Positions 7,854 to 16,423 of a stretch of 53,020 nt of DNA are shown here, one piece after another (positions within the stretch are counted from its first letter, which is position 1; each line of letters begins with the position of its first letter). Source of the DNA: Collinsella sp. (GTDB lineage Bacteria; Actinomycetota; Coriobacteriia; Coriobacteriales; Coriobacteriaceae). A program made the position numbers and the translations under genes. The notes under the pieces are model-generated. The model worked only from the letters and a program-made list of their open reading frames with translations, ran no database searches and was not told where the DNA came from. The stretch is taken from the NCBI GenBank assembly GCA_019414465.1, contig DXLY01000004.1, forward strand, positions 1 to 53,020, read 5' to 3'.

Positions 7854-8540
7854 CTATAAATAAATCCCCTCACCGAGCTGCTTGTGGAACTTGGCGTGAT
7901 GGTCGCGTGCCCAGGTAAAGAGCGCCTGGTCAAAGTCGGTGCGTGTGGCCGGGACGCCGAAGACGCCGGCAACTTCGACGCGCACAAACTCCAGTGCCGG
8001 CAGTTTGTTGATGGCAGTGAGGGCAAACGGGGACGAGGGCTCCTCGAACAGATAGCGGCTGCCTTGCAGCGCGTCGCAACTGGTGCACGTGTTGCCGAGC
8101 GACGGGGCTTTGGAGGCTCGCGCGCCTACGGGCTTGTAGCCGCAGCGCTTAGAAAGATAGTCGCGGATCTCGCCCGGCACGCAGCCAAGAGCGGGAACAA
8201 TGGCGAGCGCGTTGGCATTGGCCGTGTCGATGGTAATGTGCCCGGCTTCGTTGGGCGCGTGCGCGATGGCGATGCCCTTGTCGTCATCGATTCGATAGGG
8301 AATGCCGAAGGCCGCGACCGAGGTCTCTTTGTGACACTTCCAGCACTCGCGCTTGCCCAGTACTAGATATATATACGGCGCTGAGGGGTCGGATCGGTCA
8401 ACACCGGGCAGCCACTCGGCAAAGGGCTCGGGGTTGACGCCGCTGGGTACATACCAGATCTTCTTGGTCCGGTCCCATTTGGCGCCCAGCGCCTTGGCTT
8501 CTTCTTTGTGCGAAAAGGGGACATCGAGCTCGGTGCGCAT
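7854..8540 (-). CDS. DUF5710 domain protein
   Basis: Residues 1-45 show the DUF5710 pattern: LDVPFSHKEEAKALGAKWD, then KKIWYVPSGVNPEPFAEWL. This small domain is common in plasmid and phage primase-like or topoisomerase-like proteins. The rest contains CWKCHKET (a CxxC) and CTSC (a second), perhaps a zinc site, and FEEPSSPFALTAINKLPALEFVRVE. ATG at 8540 is used because AGGAG precedes it; the open frame starts 36 bp earlier. It is convergent with the preceding pair. Function unknown; 228 aa. Confidence 0.75.
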   Translation of the reverse strand: MRTELDVPFSHKEEAKALGAKWDRTKKIWYVPSGVNPEPFAEWLPGVDRSDPSAPYIYLVLGKRECWKCHKETSVAAFGIPYRIDDDKGIAIAHAPNEAGHITIDTANANALAIVPALGCVPGEIRDYLSKRCGYKPVGARASKAPSLGNTCTSCDALQGSRYLFEEPSSPFALTAINKLPALEFVRVEVAGVFGVPATRTDFDQALFTWARDHHAKFHKQLGEGIYL

Positions 8541-8831
8541 GGCGGCTCCTTGGTGCTGCAGGTGCGAGTGGCTCAAGGATACCGCAGGGCGCAGACATCG
8601 CGGCGTTTTGTTGAGAAGTTGCGGCGCGGACTGCTTGGTTACGCCGTTAGATAAATTGGCAAGTAGATGGTCGGCTTTTGACCAGTTGGGCGGTTGGAGC
8701 AGCTTGCGGCGCAGTTTTGTGCCTGGCTATTGTTGATGTTGGGGTATTGAATATATTTGGCTGCCATTCGTCAGGTGAATTGTTGTTACGTTGCGATGAC
8801 GGTTGGAACTGCCAGCGGATTTAGCGACAAA
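8541..8831. other. Intergenic stretch without recognisable gene
   Basis: About 290 bases between the DUF5710 gene start and the tRNA-Val terminator. No convincing ORF, tRNA or repeat is seen. It presumably holds the DUF5710 promoter. No antisense T-arm like those after the other tRNAs is present here. Confidence 0.5.
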
Positions 8832-8868
8832 AAACAAAACAGCCCAGAGGACATAGCCTCTGAGCTGC
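8832..8868 (-). terminator. Terminator of tRNA-Val
   Basis: On the minus strand CAGCtCAGAGG pairs with CCTCTGGGCTG around CTATGT and is followed by TTTTGTTTTTTG, a classic intrinsic terminator. Confidence 0.85.
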
Positions 8869-8875
8869 GAACATT

Positions 8876-8950
8876 TGGTGGGCGTTAGAAGATTTGAACT
8901 TCTGACCTCTTCCGTGTCAGGGAAGCGCTCTCCCCCTGAGCTAAACGCCC
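8876..8950 (-). tRNA. tRNA-Val(GAC)
   Basis: Minus-strand cloverleaf. Acceptor GGGCGTT pairs with AACGCCC, the anticodon loop CTGACAC sits between CTTCC and GGAAG (anticodon GAC), the T-loop is TTCAAAT, and the 3' CCA is encoded. Promoter at 8980-9008, terminator at 8832-8868. Confidence 0.95.
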
Positions 8951-8979
8951 GATCAAGGGTGCGCAAGCGCGCAAGGGAT

Positions 8980-9008
8980 AATATAACGGAGCCTGAACTC
9001 GGTGGCAA
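8980..9008 (-). promoter_or_regulatory. Promoter of tRNA-Val
   Basis: Minus-strand TTGCCA (-35) and TATATT (-10) with a 17-bp spacer, about 30 bp upstream of the tRNA 5' end. Confidence 0.65.
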
Positions 9009-9239
9009 GAACATTTTTAAAAATCGCTTACATTGTGGAATTCGGGGGCTTTGTCATATCCATTTCAAAAGAGCCTGCTGCCGCGATTTGACTGTCGCAT
9101 AATGCAAGGCCATTGCGGTATCGAGCTATGGAAAGACGTCTGCGGAATTGTCCTACCGATAAGCGGACAAGCCTCCAGCTGGTGCCTTCGCCGTGGTAAG
9201 GTAAGCCGAATTGTTTCCAGGCTGCTTCGAGGGAATGGA

Positions 9240-10262
9240 ATGAGCAAAGAGCGTGTCGAGCAGGTCGAAGGCGCAGGGGCTTCGGTGCCGATGACCGATA
9301 TATCGAACATTGATGTGCCCGAGGGCACCGATGAGCTCAGCCGTAGCACCCGCCGCGCTTGGCGCGAGCGCCTGAACAGCGCTTCGACGCGCAAGATGAT
9401 CACGGGCGTCTTGGCTACGCTGGTGGGCGGTTCGTTTTGGGGCTTCTCGGGCACCAGCGCGAGCTTTCTGTTCGATACCTACCACGTCGACACCTTGTGG
9501 CTTATGAGCGTGCGTCAGATTCTCGCCGGTCTACTCTTTATGGCCGTGGTTGTTACGCGCGACCGCGAGCGCCTGATTAAGCTCTGGACCACACCCGCCG
9601 ATCGCAAGCAGCTGCTGCTCTTTACCGCCTTTGGTCTGCTGTTCAACCAGTTTTGTTATCTTTCGGCCGTGCGCCTGACCAATGCCGGAACCGCGACGGT
9701 GCTCCAATGCCTGCAACTGGTCATCATTATGGGCTACACCTGCGTGATCGACCATCGCATGCCTCGCGTGCGTGAGGCCGTTGGCATTGGGTTGGCCCTG
9801 GGCGGCACCTTTTTAATCGCTACCGGCGGCGACCCTACCAGTCTGAGCATATCGCCGCTTGGCCTGGTCGCAGGCCTTATGTGTGCGGTCAGCGCCACGT
9901 GTATGGCGGTGATTCCCGCCAAGATCCTGCCCGAATACGGCAGCCCCATCGTCACGGGCTCGGCAATGCTCACGGCGGGCGTGGTCTCGTGCGTCTTCGT
10001 GCAGCCTTGGGCGCATATGCCGGCACTCGACGCTGCCGGCGTCGAGGCGCTCGCGGTATTCGTGGTTATCGGCTCGTTTTTTGCTTACATGCTCTATATG
10101 CAGGGCGTTAAGGACATCGGCTCGGTGCGTGCGAGCCTCATCGGAACTGTGGAGCCGGTTTCGGCGACCATCACCAGCGCCGTTATGCTGGGCACGGTGT
10201 TTTTGCCGACCGACCTTATCGGCTTTGCCATGATCATCGTGATGATGTTCCTCACGGTGTAG
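9240..10262 (+). CDS. DMT-superfamily (EamA-type) transporter
   Basis: A 340-aa membrane protein with ten hydrophobic segments in two EamA-like repeats. The first begins at TGVLATLVGGSFWGFSGTSASFLFD (read in parts, around residue 50); the second follows at SPLGLVAGLMCAVSATCMAV. It ends FAMIIVMMFLTV. A charged cytoplasmic N-terminus of about 45 residues precedes the first helix. The frame is open from 9033, but ATG 9240 follows GAGGGAATGGA and is far more likely. EamA proteins export or import small metabolites; the substrate cannot be read from sequence. It is monocistronic by spacing. Confidence 0.88.
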   Translation: MSKERVEQVEGAGASVPMTDISNIDVPEGTDELSRSTRRAWRERLNSASTRKMITGVLATLVGGSFWGFSGTSASFLFDTYHVDTLWLMSVRQILAGLLFMAVVVTRDRERLIKLWTTPADRKQLLLFTAFGLLFNQFCYLSAVRLTNAGTATVLQCLQLVIIMGYTCVIDHRMPRVREAVGIGLALGGTFLIATGGDPTSLSISPLGLVAGLMCAVSATCMAVIPAKILPEYGSPIVTGSAMLTAGVVSCVFVQPWAHMPALDAAGVEALAVFVVIGSFFAYMLYMQGVKDIGSVRASLIGTVEPVSATITSAVMLGTVFLPTDLIGFAMIIVMMFLTV

Positions 10263-10411
10263 CTGGCGCCGCCGCCAAGACGGAAAAGGCGTTGTGCCAC
10301 ATTTTCGCCAATTGATGTCCGTGTCTGGAGTTTAGCTGTCGATGCTCAAAATGCCATAAACTAGTAACGTTATGGACTTTTTCATTGCGACTCAATTGCG
10401 AGGATTTCTTT

Positions 10412-12724
10412 ATGGCTGGTAATCACTTTAAGGGCAGCGATAGCGGCCGTCCTGCAGTTCCGCCGCGTCCGAACGGGGCTGGTAAGGCCGGCACGCCGGG
10501 CGGCGCTGGGCAGGGCGGTTCCGGTAAGCGCGTGTCCCCGGGCGAGACGGCGATGTTTACCGCTCTGTACGAGCAGTCTCAAAAGGCAAAAAAACCCGGC
10601 CGTGCAAGAGGGAATGTCTTTGCGGGCGGTGCAACCTCCACGTCGCAGCCGAGCGGGGCCCCTTCGATACCTGCGAACAACGCAGGTGCTGCCAACGCCG
10701 CGAATACCGCCGGCAACGTTAATGCCGGCAAGGCCGCCAACAATACTCCCTCTGCCGGTGGCGCGGGGCTTACGGGTAACCTTGGCACGATTTACACCGG
10801 CGCCTCCGAGACTGGCACGTTCGCCCGCCTGGATGATAGCGGTGCCGAGTTTGCGGGCTCGGGTTCCAAGGAAGATTATTATGATTTTGGCTTGAACTAC
10901 GGTAGCGACGCTTCGTCGAGTTCGACCTCTGACGGTCTGGTCCGTCATCGCCATCGCAAGGGCGAGCGCAAAAAGCGTCACACTGGCGCCATTATTGCCG
11001 CTGTAGTCGCGGTGCTTCTCGTTGCGCTTGGCGCAAGCGGCTTTATGCTGCTTAACTCGGCAAAGACCGTAAAGAGCGAAGCGAAGGAGGCTGTCGAGAT
11101 CGTCGGTGGCCTTAAGGACAAGGTCACGTCGGGCGATTTTTCGACGCTGCCTGACGATGCGAAGAAGATTGATGAGCTCTGCGACAGCATGAAGGCGGAG
11201 ACCTCGAGCCCGCTGTGGACGGCGGCTTCGTTTATCCCGGTGTATGGCAGCGACATCAATGCTGCCCGCACCATGATCGACGCCCTGTCCGATGTCTCTA
11301 GCGGCGCGCTGATTCCCATGGCCGACAACCTCTCGCGGGCAACGCCCGGCAAGCTGTTCCAGGATGGCATGATTAACGTGTCCGCGCTGCAGGCGGTCGC
11401 CGATTCGCTTCCCAACAGCTCGAAGGTGTTCAAGAGCGCCAACGAAAAGATCCAGGGCATTGGCGATACTCATATTTCCCAGGTGACCGAGCTGGTCGAT
11501 AAGGCCAAGGACGGCTTTGCCACCCTCAACGGCGCGGTTGACGCGGCGGAGAAGGTCGCCCCCGTCCTTCCCCAGATGCTCGGCGCCAACGGCCAGACGC
11601 GCAACTACCTTATGTACGCCATGAACAACGTCGAGATTCGTGCCTGCGGCGGCTTTGGCGGTTCGCAGGGCCTGATTTCGGTCACCGACGGCCAGATGTC
11701 GATCGGCGAGTTTGTTCCCCGCATTGGACTCAGCGAGGATGAGGCAGTCGAGAGCGTCGACGAAGAGGATGAGGCGCTGTTCGGCAACCACAGTAACCTG
11801 TACAACTCGGGCAATACCTATTCGCCTGATTGGCCCCGCAACTCGCAGCGTGTCGCAGCCCTGTGGAAATCTCAATATGGCCAGGACGTTGACGGCGTCG
11901 TGGGTATCGACCCGGTGTTCCTGCAGTATCTGCTGGGCCTGGTCGGTAACGTGTCGCTGCCCGACGGAACGGTTGTCGACGGCACCAACGCCGCAAAGGT
12001 CCTCATGCACGATGTGTACTGGAACTATCCGGTCGAGGAGTCGGACGGCATCTTTGCATCCGTCGCCAGCGCTGCCTTCGACAAGATCCTTGGCGGTATC
12101 GGCGATGTCGATGTTACGAAGCTTGTCAGCGCCGTTGAGCGCGGTGCCGAAGAGGGCCGCCTGATCGCGTGGATGAAAAACGATGACGAGCAGAACGCTA
12201 TCAAGGAGATGAACATCGACGCCTCGCTGCCCGATCCGGATGACCCGAGTGAAGATCCCGTTGCTGGTGTCTACTTTAACAACCTGAGCTTCTCCAAGCT
12301 CGACTGGTACCTGAATGCCGATACGCAGATTGGCCAGGGCATCAAGAACGGTGACGGCACATGCTCGTATCGCATCACCGTTACCCTGACGAACATCATG
12401 ACGCAGGAGGAGGCCGGCAAGCTGCCCGACTACGTCGCGGCGAGCGCGCCCGATGCCGCGCGCGACGACGAGCGTCTGAATGTCTCGTTGTTTGCCCCGA
12501 CGGGCGGCAACATTACTGATCTGACCGTCGAGGGCACCCAGTTTGGTCTTGGCGCCGCTACGTGGCATGGAATCCCCTTCTATTCGGGCACCGTTGACCT
12601 GCATGCTGGCGAGACGACGACGATCACATATACGCTGACCACGTCAGCCGAGGCGGGGGACAAGCCGCTTACGCTGCGTCAGACTCCTACATGCCAGGCG
12701 GCTCGCGACAGCGCGTCGGCGTAG
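10412..12724 (+). CDS. DUF4012 membrane-anchored protein
   Basis: 770-aa protein. The first 180 residues are low-complexity (G/A/N/S/P-rich) and end in a basic RHRHRKGERKKRH patch. One transmembrane helix (GAIIAAVVAVLLVALGASGF) follows at about 195-215, then a large extracytoplasmic part. Around residue 400 it carries the DUF4012 core, NYLMYAMNNVEIRACGGFGG, the counterpart of the family's QNNaElRptGGFiGS. ATG 10412 follows GAGGATTT; the open frame starts 27 bp earlier. DUF4012 proteins are linked to cell envelope or polysaccharide functions in Gram-positives, but the biochemical role is unknown. It lies upstream of glmM, separated by a terminator-like hairpin. Confidence 0.85.
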   Translation: MAGNHFKGSDSGRPAVPPRPNGAGKAGTPGGAGQGGSGKRVSPGETAMFTALYEQSQKAKKPGRARGNVFAGGATSTSQPSGAPSIPANNAGAANAANTAGNVNAGKAANNTPSAGGAGLTGNLGTIYTGASETGTFARLDDSGAEFAGSGSKEDYYDFGLNYGSDASSSSTSDGLVRHRHRKGERKKRHTGAIIAAVVAVLLVALGASGFMLLNSAKTVKSEAKEAVEIVGGLKDKVTSGDFSTLPDDAKKIDELCDSMKAETSSPLWTAASFIPVYGSDINAARTMIDALSDVSSGALIPMADNLSRATPGKLFQDGMINVSALQAVADSLPNSSKVFKSANEKIQGIGDTHISQVTELVDKAKDGFATLNGAVDAAEKVAPVLPQMLGANGQTRNYLMYAMNNVEIRACGGFGGSQGLISVTDGQMSIGEFVPRIGLSEDEAVESVDEEDEALFGNHSNLYNSGNTYSPDWPRNSQRVAALWKSQYGQDVDGVVGIDPVFLQYLLGLVGNVSLPDGTVVDGTNAAKVLMHDVYWNYPVEESDGIFASVASAAFDKILGGIGDVDVTKLVSAVERGAEEGRLIAWMKNDDEQNAIKEMNIDASLPDPDDPSEDPVAGVYFNNLSFSKLDWYLNADTQIGQGIKNGDGTCSYRITVTLTNIMTQEEAGKLPDYVAASAPDAARDDERLNVSLFAPTGGNITDLTVEGTQFGLGAATWHGIPFYSGTVDLHAGETTTITYTLTTSAEAGDKPLTLRQTPTCQAARDSASA

Positions 12725-12761
12725 GGTTTTTCTGGTAGCACAGATAATCGAGTACCATTTT

Positions 12762-12795
12762 GGGGCGGACAGGCAATCTGTTCGCCCCTATTTTG
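12762..12795 (+). terminator. Terminator-like hairpin between the DUF4012 gene and glmM
   Basis: GGGGCGGACAG (12762-12772) pairs with CTGTTCGCCCC (12778-12788), followed by TATTTTG. It ends 12 bp before the glmM Shine-Dalgarno, so it may also attenuate read-through into glmM. Confidence 0.7.
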
Positions 12796-12807
12796 TAAGG
12801 AGAGCGC

Positions 12808-14139
12808 ATGAAGTACTTTGGCACCGACGGCTTTCGCGGTGAGGCTAACGTTGGGCTGACGGTAGAGCACGCTTATAAGATTGGCCGTTTTGTGGGCTGG
12901 TATTACGGCGCCAACCGCGAGCGCAAGGCGCGCGTCATCGTGGGTAAGGACACGCGTCGCTCGAGTTATATGTTCGAGGCGGCGCTGGTGAGTGGCCTGG
13001 TCGCGAGCGGTGCGGACGCCTATATGCTGCACGTGATCCCCACACCGGGTGTAGCGCATCAGACCGTGGAAGGCTGCTTCGATTGCGGCATCATGATCAG
13101 CGCGAGCCACAACCCGTTTTGCGATAACGGCATTAAGCTCGTCAATAGCGACGGTTTTAAGATGGACGAGGACGTACTGGAGCTCATCGAGGACTACGTC
13201 GATGGCAAGAGCGAGGTGCCGCTGGCCACGGGCAACCACATCGGCGCCACGGTGGACTACATGCAGGGCCGCAACCGCTACATTGCCTCGCTCATCGCCA
13301 GCGCGAACTTTTCGCTGCAGGGCGTCAAGATCGGCATCGACTGCGCCAACGGCTCGGCGTCCTCGGTGGCCAAGCCGGTGTTCGACGCGCTGGGCGCCGA
13401 CGTGCGCGTGATCAATGCCGCGCCTGATGGTTTTAACATCAACGTCGACTGCGGCTCCACGCATATGGAGCGTCTGCAGCGCCACGTGGTGGAGCAGGGC
13501 TTGGACGTGGGCTTTGCCTATGACGGCGATGCCGACCGCTGCCTGGCCGTGGACGAGCGCGGCCGCGTGGTCGATGGCGACCAGATCCTGTACGTGTGCG
13601 GCGTGTACCTGAACAAGCACGGTCGCCTTTCGGGCGGTACCGTGGTTCCGACGATTGCCAGCAACTTTGGCCTGATCAAGTCGTTGGAGCTTGCCGGCCT
13701 AAGTGCCGTGACCAGCGGTGTGGGCGACCGCCACGTGTATGCCAAGATGCGCGAGGGCGGTTACAGCCTGGGCGGCGAGCAGACGGGCCATACGATCTTT
13801 GGCGATATCGAGCGCACGGGCGACGGCATTATGACCTCGCTGCGCGTGATGGAAGTGATCCGCGCCGAGCGCGAGACGCTCTCGCAGCTCACGGCTCCGT
13901 GCAAGCTGCTACCGCAGGCGCAGGTGGCCGTGCGCGTGGCGGACAAGGACGCCGCGCTCGAGAACATGGGCGTGCAGAACGCCATCGCCGAGGCCGAGGC
14001 TGCGCTGGCAGGCGAGGGCCGCGTGCTCGTACGCAAGAGCGGAACCGAGTCGGTTATCCGCGTGCTGGCCGAGGCGCCCGACCAAGCATCCGCCGATGCC
14101 GCCATGAAGCGCATCGCCAACGCACTCGAGGCTCTGTAG
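12808..14139 (+). CDS. glmM: Phosphoglucosamine mutase
   Basis: Interconverts glucosamine-6-phosphate and glucosamine-1-phosphate for UDP-GlcNAc and peptidoglycan synthesis. The 443-aa length is normal. Motifs in order: KYFGTDGFRG at the N-terminus; the phosphoserine loop MISASHNPFCDNGIK (active serine in SASHNP, near residue 99); the metal loop AYDGDADRC near 240; the sugar loop GGEQTGH near 325; and the phosphate loop VRKSGTESVIRV near 410. The start follows TAAGGAGAG. No operon partner is obvious; a DUF4012 envelope gene lies upstream. Confidence 0.97.
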   Translation: MKYFGTDGFRGEANVGLTVEHAYKIGRFVGWYYGANRERKARVIVGKDTRRSSYMFEAALVSGLVASGADAYMLHVIPTPGVAHQTVEGCFDCGIMISASHNPFCDNGIKLVNSDGFKMDEDVLELIEDYVDGKSEVPLATGNHIGATVDYMQGRNRYIASLIASANFSLQGVKIGIDCANGSASSVAKPVFDALGADVRVINAAPDGFNINVDCGSTHMERLQRHVVEQGLDVGFAYDGDADRCLAVDERGRVVDGDQILYVCGVYLNKHGRLSGGTVVPTIASNFGLIKSLELAGLSAVTSGVGDRHVYAKMREGGYSLGGEQTGHTIFGDIERTGDGIMTSLRVMEVIRAERETLSQLTAPCKLLPQAQVAVRVADKDAALENMGVQNAIAEAEAALAGEGRVLVRKSGTESVIRVLAEAPDQASADAAMKRIANALEAL

Positions 14140-14167
14140 TTACGCGGTTTTACCAAACCGCGTAACT
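14138..14167. terminator. Perfect 13-bp hairpin overlapping the glmM stop codon
   Basis: AGTTACGCGGTTT and AAACCGCGTAACT are perfect arms around TACC, starting inside the TAG stop. There is no U-run. It may protect the 3' end or pause transcription ahead of the terminator at 14216. Confidence 0.6.
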
Positions 14168-14215
14168 GCTCGACGCTGCAAACGCCCCTAAGCGGCAATC
14201 TGACGTTCAATTTCA

Positions 14216-14250
14216 AGGGCGCGACCAGAAGGTCAGCGCCCTTTCATTTC
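14216..14250. terminator. Bidirectional terminator between glmM and the M32 peptidase
   Basis: AGGGCGCGACC pairs with GGTCAGCGCCCT around AGAA, with TTTCATTTC on the plus side and TTGAAATTG on the minus side. It serves the convergent pair. The 14251-14344 interval shows nothing else. Confidence 0.75.
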
Positions 14251-14344
14251 ACGTCACCTTGCTCGCTTAGGGTCGTTTTCGCTGACGTTGCCAAGACATT
14301 GGCGTCAACATAGTTGGCGTTGGCGATGGCGTGCTGGTCAATCC

Positions 14345-15919
14345 TTACAGCTCGTACAGCGTGGTGAACTTGTCCTGCAGGTAGCTGCAGTAGTAGCGGG
14401 CGTCAAAATCCATGCCGCAGGCACCCTTGATGAGTTCCGGCGCGTCCTTGGCGCGGCCCCACTGCCAAATGTGCTCGCCCAGCCACGCGCGGACGGGTGC
14501 CAAGTCGCCGCTCGCGCAGGCACCGGTAAGGTCGACGCCGTCGCGGCACATGGCCGGCACAAACATGGCATCGTAGGCGCTACCCAGCGCATACGTGGGG
14601 AAGTAGCCAAACGAACCGCCGCTCCAATGCGTATCCTGCAGGCAGCCGTGCGTGTCGTCGGGAACGGGAATGCCCAGGTACTCGTCCATAAAGCGGTTCC
14701 AAAGCGCGGGGATGTCCTTGGCCGCAGCCTCGCCGGCAAACAGCATGCGCTCGATCTGGTAGCGCACCATAATATGCAGCGGATAGGTGAGCTCGTCGGC
14801 CTCGGTGCGGATCAACGACGGCTGCGCGATGTTCACGGCGCGGTAGAGCGTGTCTTCGTCGACGTCGCCGTAGACCTCGGGCGCGTGACGACGCAGCACC
14901 TCGAGCAGCGGGCCCATAAAGGCGCGGCTGCGACCCACGGTGTTCTCGAAAAAGCGGCTCTGGCTCTCGTGGATGCCCATGGAGGTGCCGCCCTCCAAGC
15001 ACGTGCGCGCATAGGCGGGATTGACGCCCAGCTCGTACATGGTGTGCCCCGCCTCGTGGATGATGCTGTAGACGTTGGAGATACAGTCGTCCTCGTAGAT
15101 GTGCGTCGCGATGCGCGCATCACCCACGGCAAAGCCCTCGCTAAACGGATGCTCGGTAAAGGCAAGCGTGGTGTCGTCCAGGTCCAGGCCGACAAGCTTC
15201 ATAAGGTCGAAGCTCATGGCGCGCTGGGCAGCCTCGGGCACGTGGGCGTGCAAAAAGTCGGCAGCCGGCTGCTGGCCGCGCTCGCCGATGGCGTGCACGA
15301 GCGGCACGACCGTGGCCTTGACCTCATCGCAAAACGCGTCGAAGCTCTTGGCGGAAAGGCCGCGCTCGTACTGGTCGAGCCAAACGTCGTATGGATCGCG
15401 CTTGGGGTCCATGAGCTCGGCCTGATGCTTAAGTTGGGCGACGATTCTATCCACATAGGTCTCAAAGCTCGCCCAGTCGTTGGCAGCCTTGGCCTTGTGC
15501 CACACGGCGTCCGCCTCGCAGGTGAGCCTGGTCCAGGCCTCGGCTTCTTCGGTGGGGATGGCACTGGCCTCACGTTGATCGCGGCCGAGCACACGGATCT
15601 CGTCGAGCAGCTGAGGGTCGTCGATTTTGCCGCCGGCGACGGTCTCGCGCGCTAACGAGCGTACGAGCTCAACGGACTTCTCGCTGGTCAGCAGCTTGTG
15701 ATGCTCGCCGGCAAGCGTGCCCATGGCGTCGGCACGCGCTGCTGCGCCGTTGGCAGGAGCAATCGTCGCTCCATCGAACTCGGCAATCTTGAGCAGGTAC
15801 TCGCGAGTCCACAGCTTGCCTTCGAGCTTGCGGAATTTTTTGACGGCCTTATCGACCTTCATGCCTTTGGATGTCTTGCCCGCTGCAGGCTCGGCCTTCT
15901 TATCGAGTTTCTTTCCCAT
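14345..15919 (-). CDS. M32 family zinc carboxypeptidase (Taq type)
   Basis: Removes C-terminal residues from peptides in the cytoplasm. The 524-aa product carries the family zinc motif HEAGH at residues 288-292 (context SIIHEAGHTMYELG) and the downstream GGTSMGIHESQSRFFENTVGRS block (read in parts), with HESQS being the M32 signature. The length is slightly above the usual 500 because of a lysine-rich N-terminal tail (MGKKLDKKAEPAAGKTSKG) before the conserved KLEGKLWTREYLLKIAEFDG region. ATG at 15919 follows AAGGATATGGT; a start nearer the domain cannot be excluded. Convergent with glmM. Confidence 0.93.
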   Translation of the reverse strand: MGKKLDKKAEPAAGKTSKGMKVDKAVKKFRKLEGKLWTREYLLKIAEFDGATIAPANGAAARADAMGTLAGEHHKLLTSEKSVELVRSLARETVAGGKIDDPQLLDEIRVLGRDQREASAIPTEEAEAWTRLTCEADAVWHKAKAANDWASFETYVDRIVAQLKHQAELMDPKRDPYDVWLDQYERGLSAKSFDAFCDEVKATVVPLVHAIGERGQQPAADFLHAHVPEAAQRAMSFDLMKLVGLDLDDTTLAFTEHPFSEGFAVGDARIATHIYEDDCISNVYSIIHEAGHTMYELGVNPAYARTCLEGGTSMGIHESQSRFFENTVGRSRAFMGPLLEVLRRHAPEVYGDVDEDTLYRAVNIAQPSLIRTEADELTYPLHIMVRYQIERMLFAGEAAAKDIPALWNRFMDEYLGIPVPDDTHGCLQDTHWSGGSFGYFPTYALGSAYDAMFVPAMCRDGVDLTGACASGDLAPVRAWLGEHIWQWGRAKDAPELIKGACGMDFDARYYCSYLQDKFTTLYEL

Positions 15920-16057
15920 ACCATATCCTTGATCTCGTGAGCCGAGCGCTTCGGGTGGGCGCGCGGCCAGTTTGCACAGCTACCTGCCTTGTACCCAGCA
16001 CGAACAAAACGGAACGCGGCGATGCACACGCAGAATGTGTTATCCTATAGCCCAATG

Positions 16058-16337
16058 CGTTGACGGAGAGGGTTTTGCCCGCCGCGTCGCCGGCAAGAGA
16101 GGGAAGGTCATGGGCTGCAAGCCTTCCTGCGGTGGCAAGGGCCAAGCGTTCACTCCCGAGCAGCGACCTCAACGGGCGCGCGGCTAGCGGCGGCGAAGCC
16201 CCAGTAGGGAAGCCGTGAGCCTCGCGATAAGGGGCGCAGAGTGGGCACGGCGGGCCAGACATCCGCCGGGTCAAACAAGGTGGTACCGCGGAATTCAACC
16301 GTCCTTGGGCAATGCACATGCCCGAGGACGGTTTTTT
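16058..16337 (+). promoter_or_regulatory. T-box riboswitch (Phe) controlling pheST
   Basis: The leader has a stem I start GACGGAGAG (16062-16070), a structured stem with the loop GGGCTGCAAGCC, and a candidate specifier TTC at 16149-16151 (Phe codon). It has the T-box sequence AAGGTGGTACCGCG at 16278-16290, and a terminator made of CCGTCCTTGGGC and GCCCGAGGACGG followed by TTTTTT (16299-16337). Uncharged tRNA-Phe pairing with the specifier and the T-box should favour the antiterminator and allow pheST transcription. The specifier call is by position and identity, not by a folded model. Confidence 0.93.
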
Positions 16338-16423
16338 GTTACCGAACCGGGCCGCGTTTTCGCAACGCCGGGCGGCGGCAGTCGTCCCGGCGAGCGGGGA
16401 GCGCGAGAGACGAAAGGGAAGAC

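Noticed and set aside
8727..9014. 95-aa minus-strand ORF
   Set aside because: It runs straight through the tRNA-Val gene and its terminator.
10382..12604. 740-aa minus-strand open frame
   Set aside because: Antisense to the DUF4012 gene, which has a start, helix and family motif.
16241..16423. N-terminal extension of pheS
   Set aside because: It would translate the T-box antiterminator/terminator; the Shine-Dalgarno and conserved start are at 16424.
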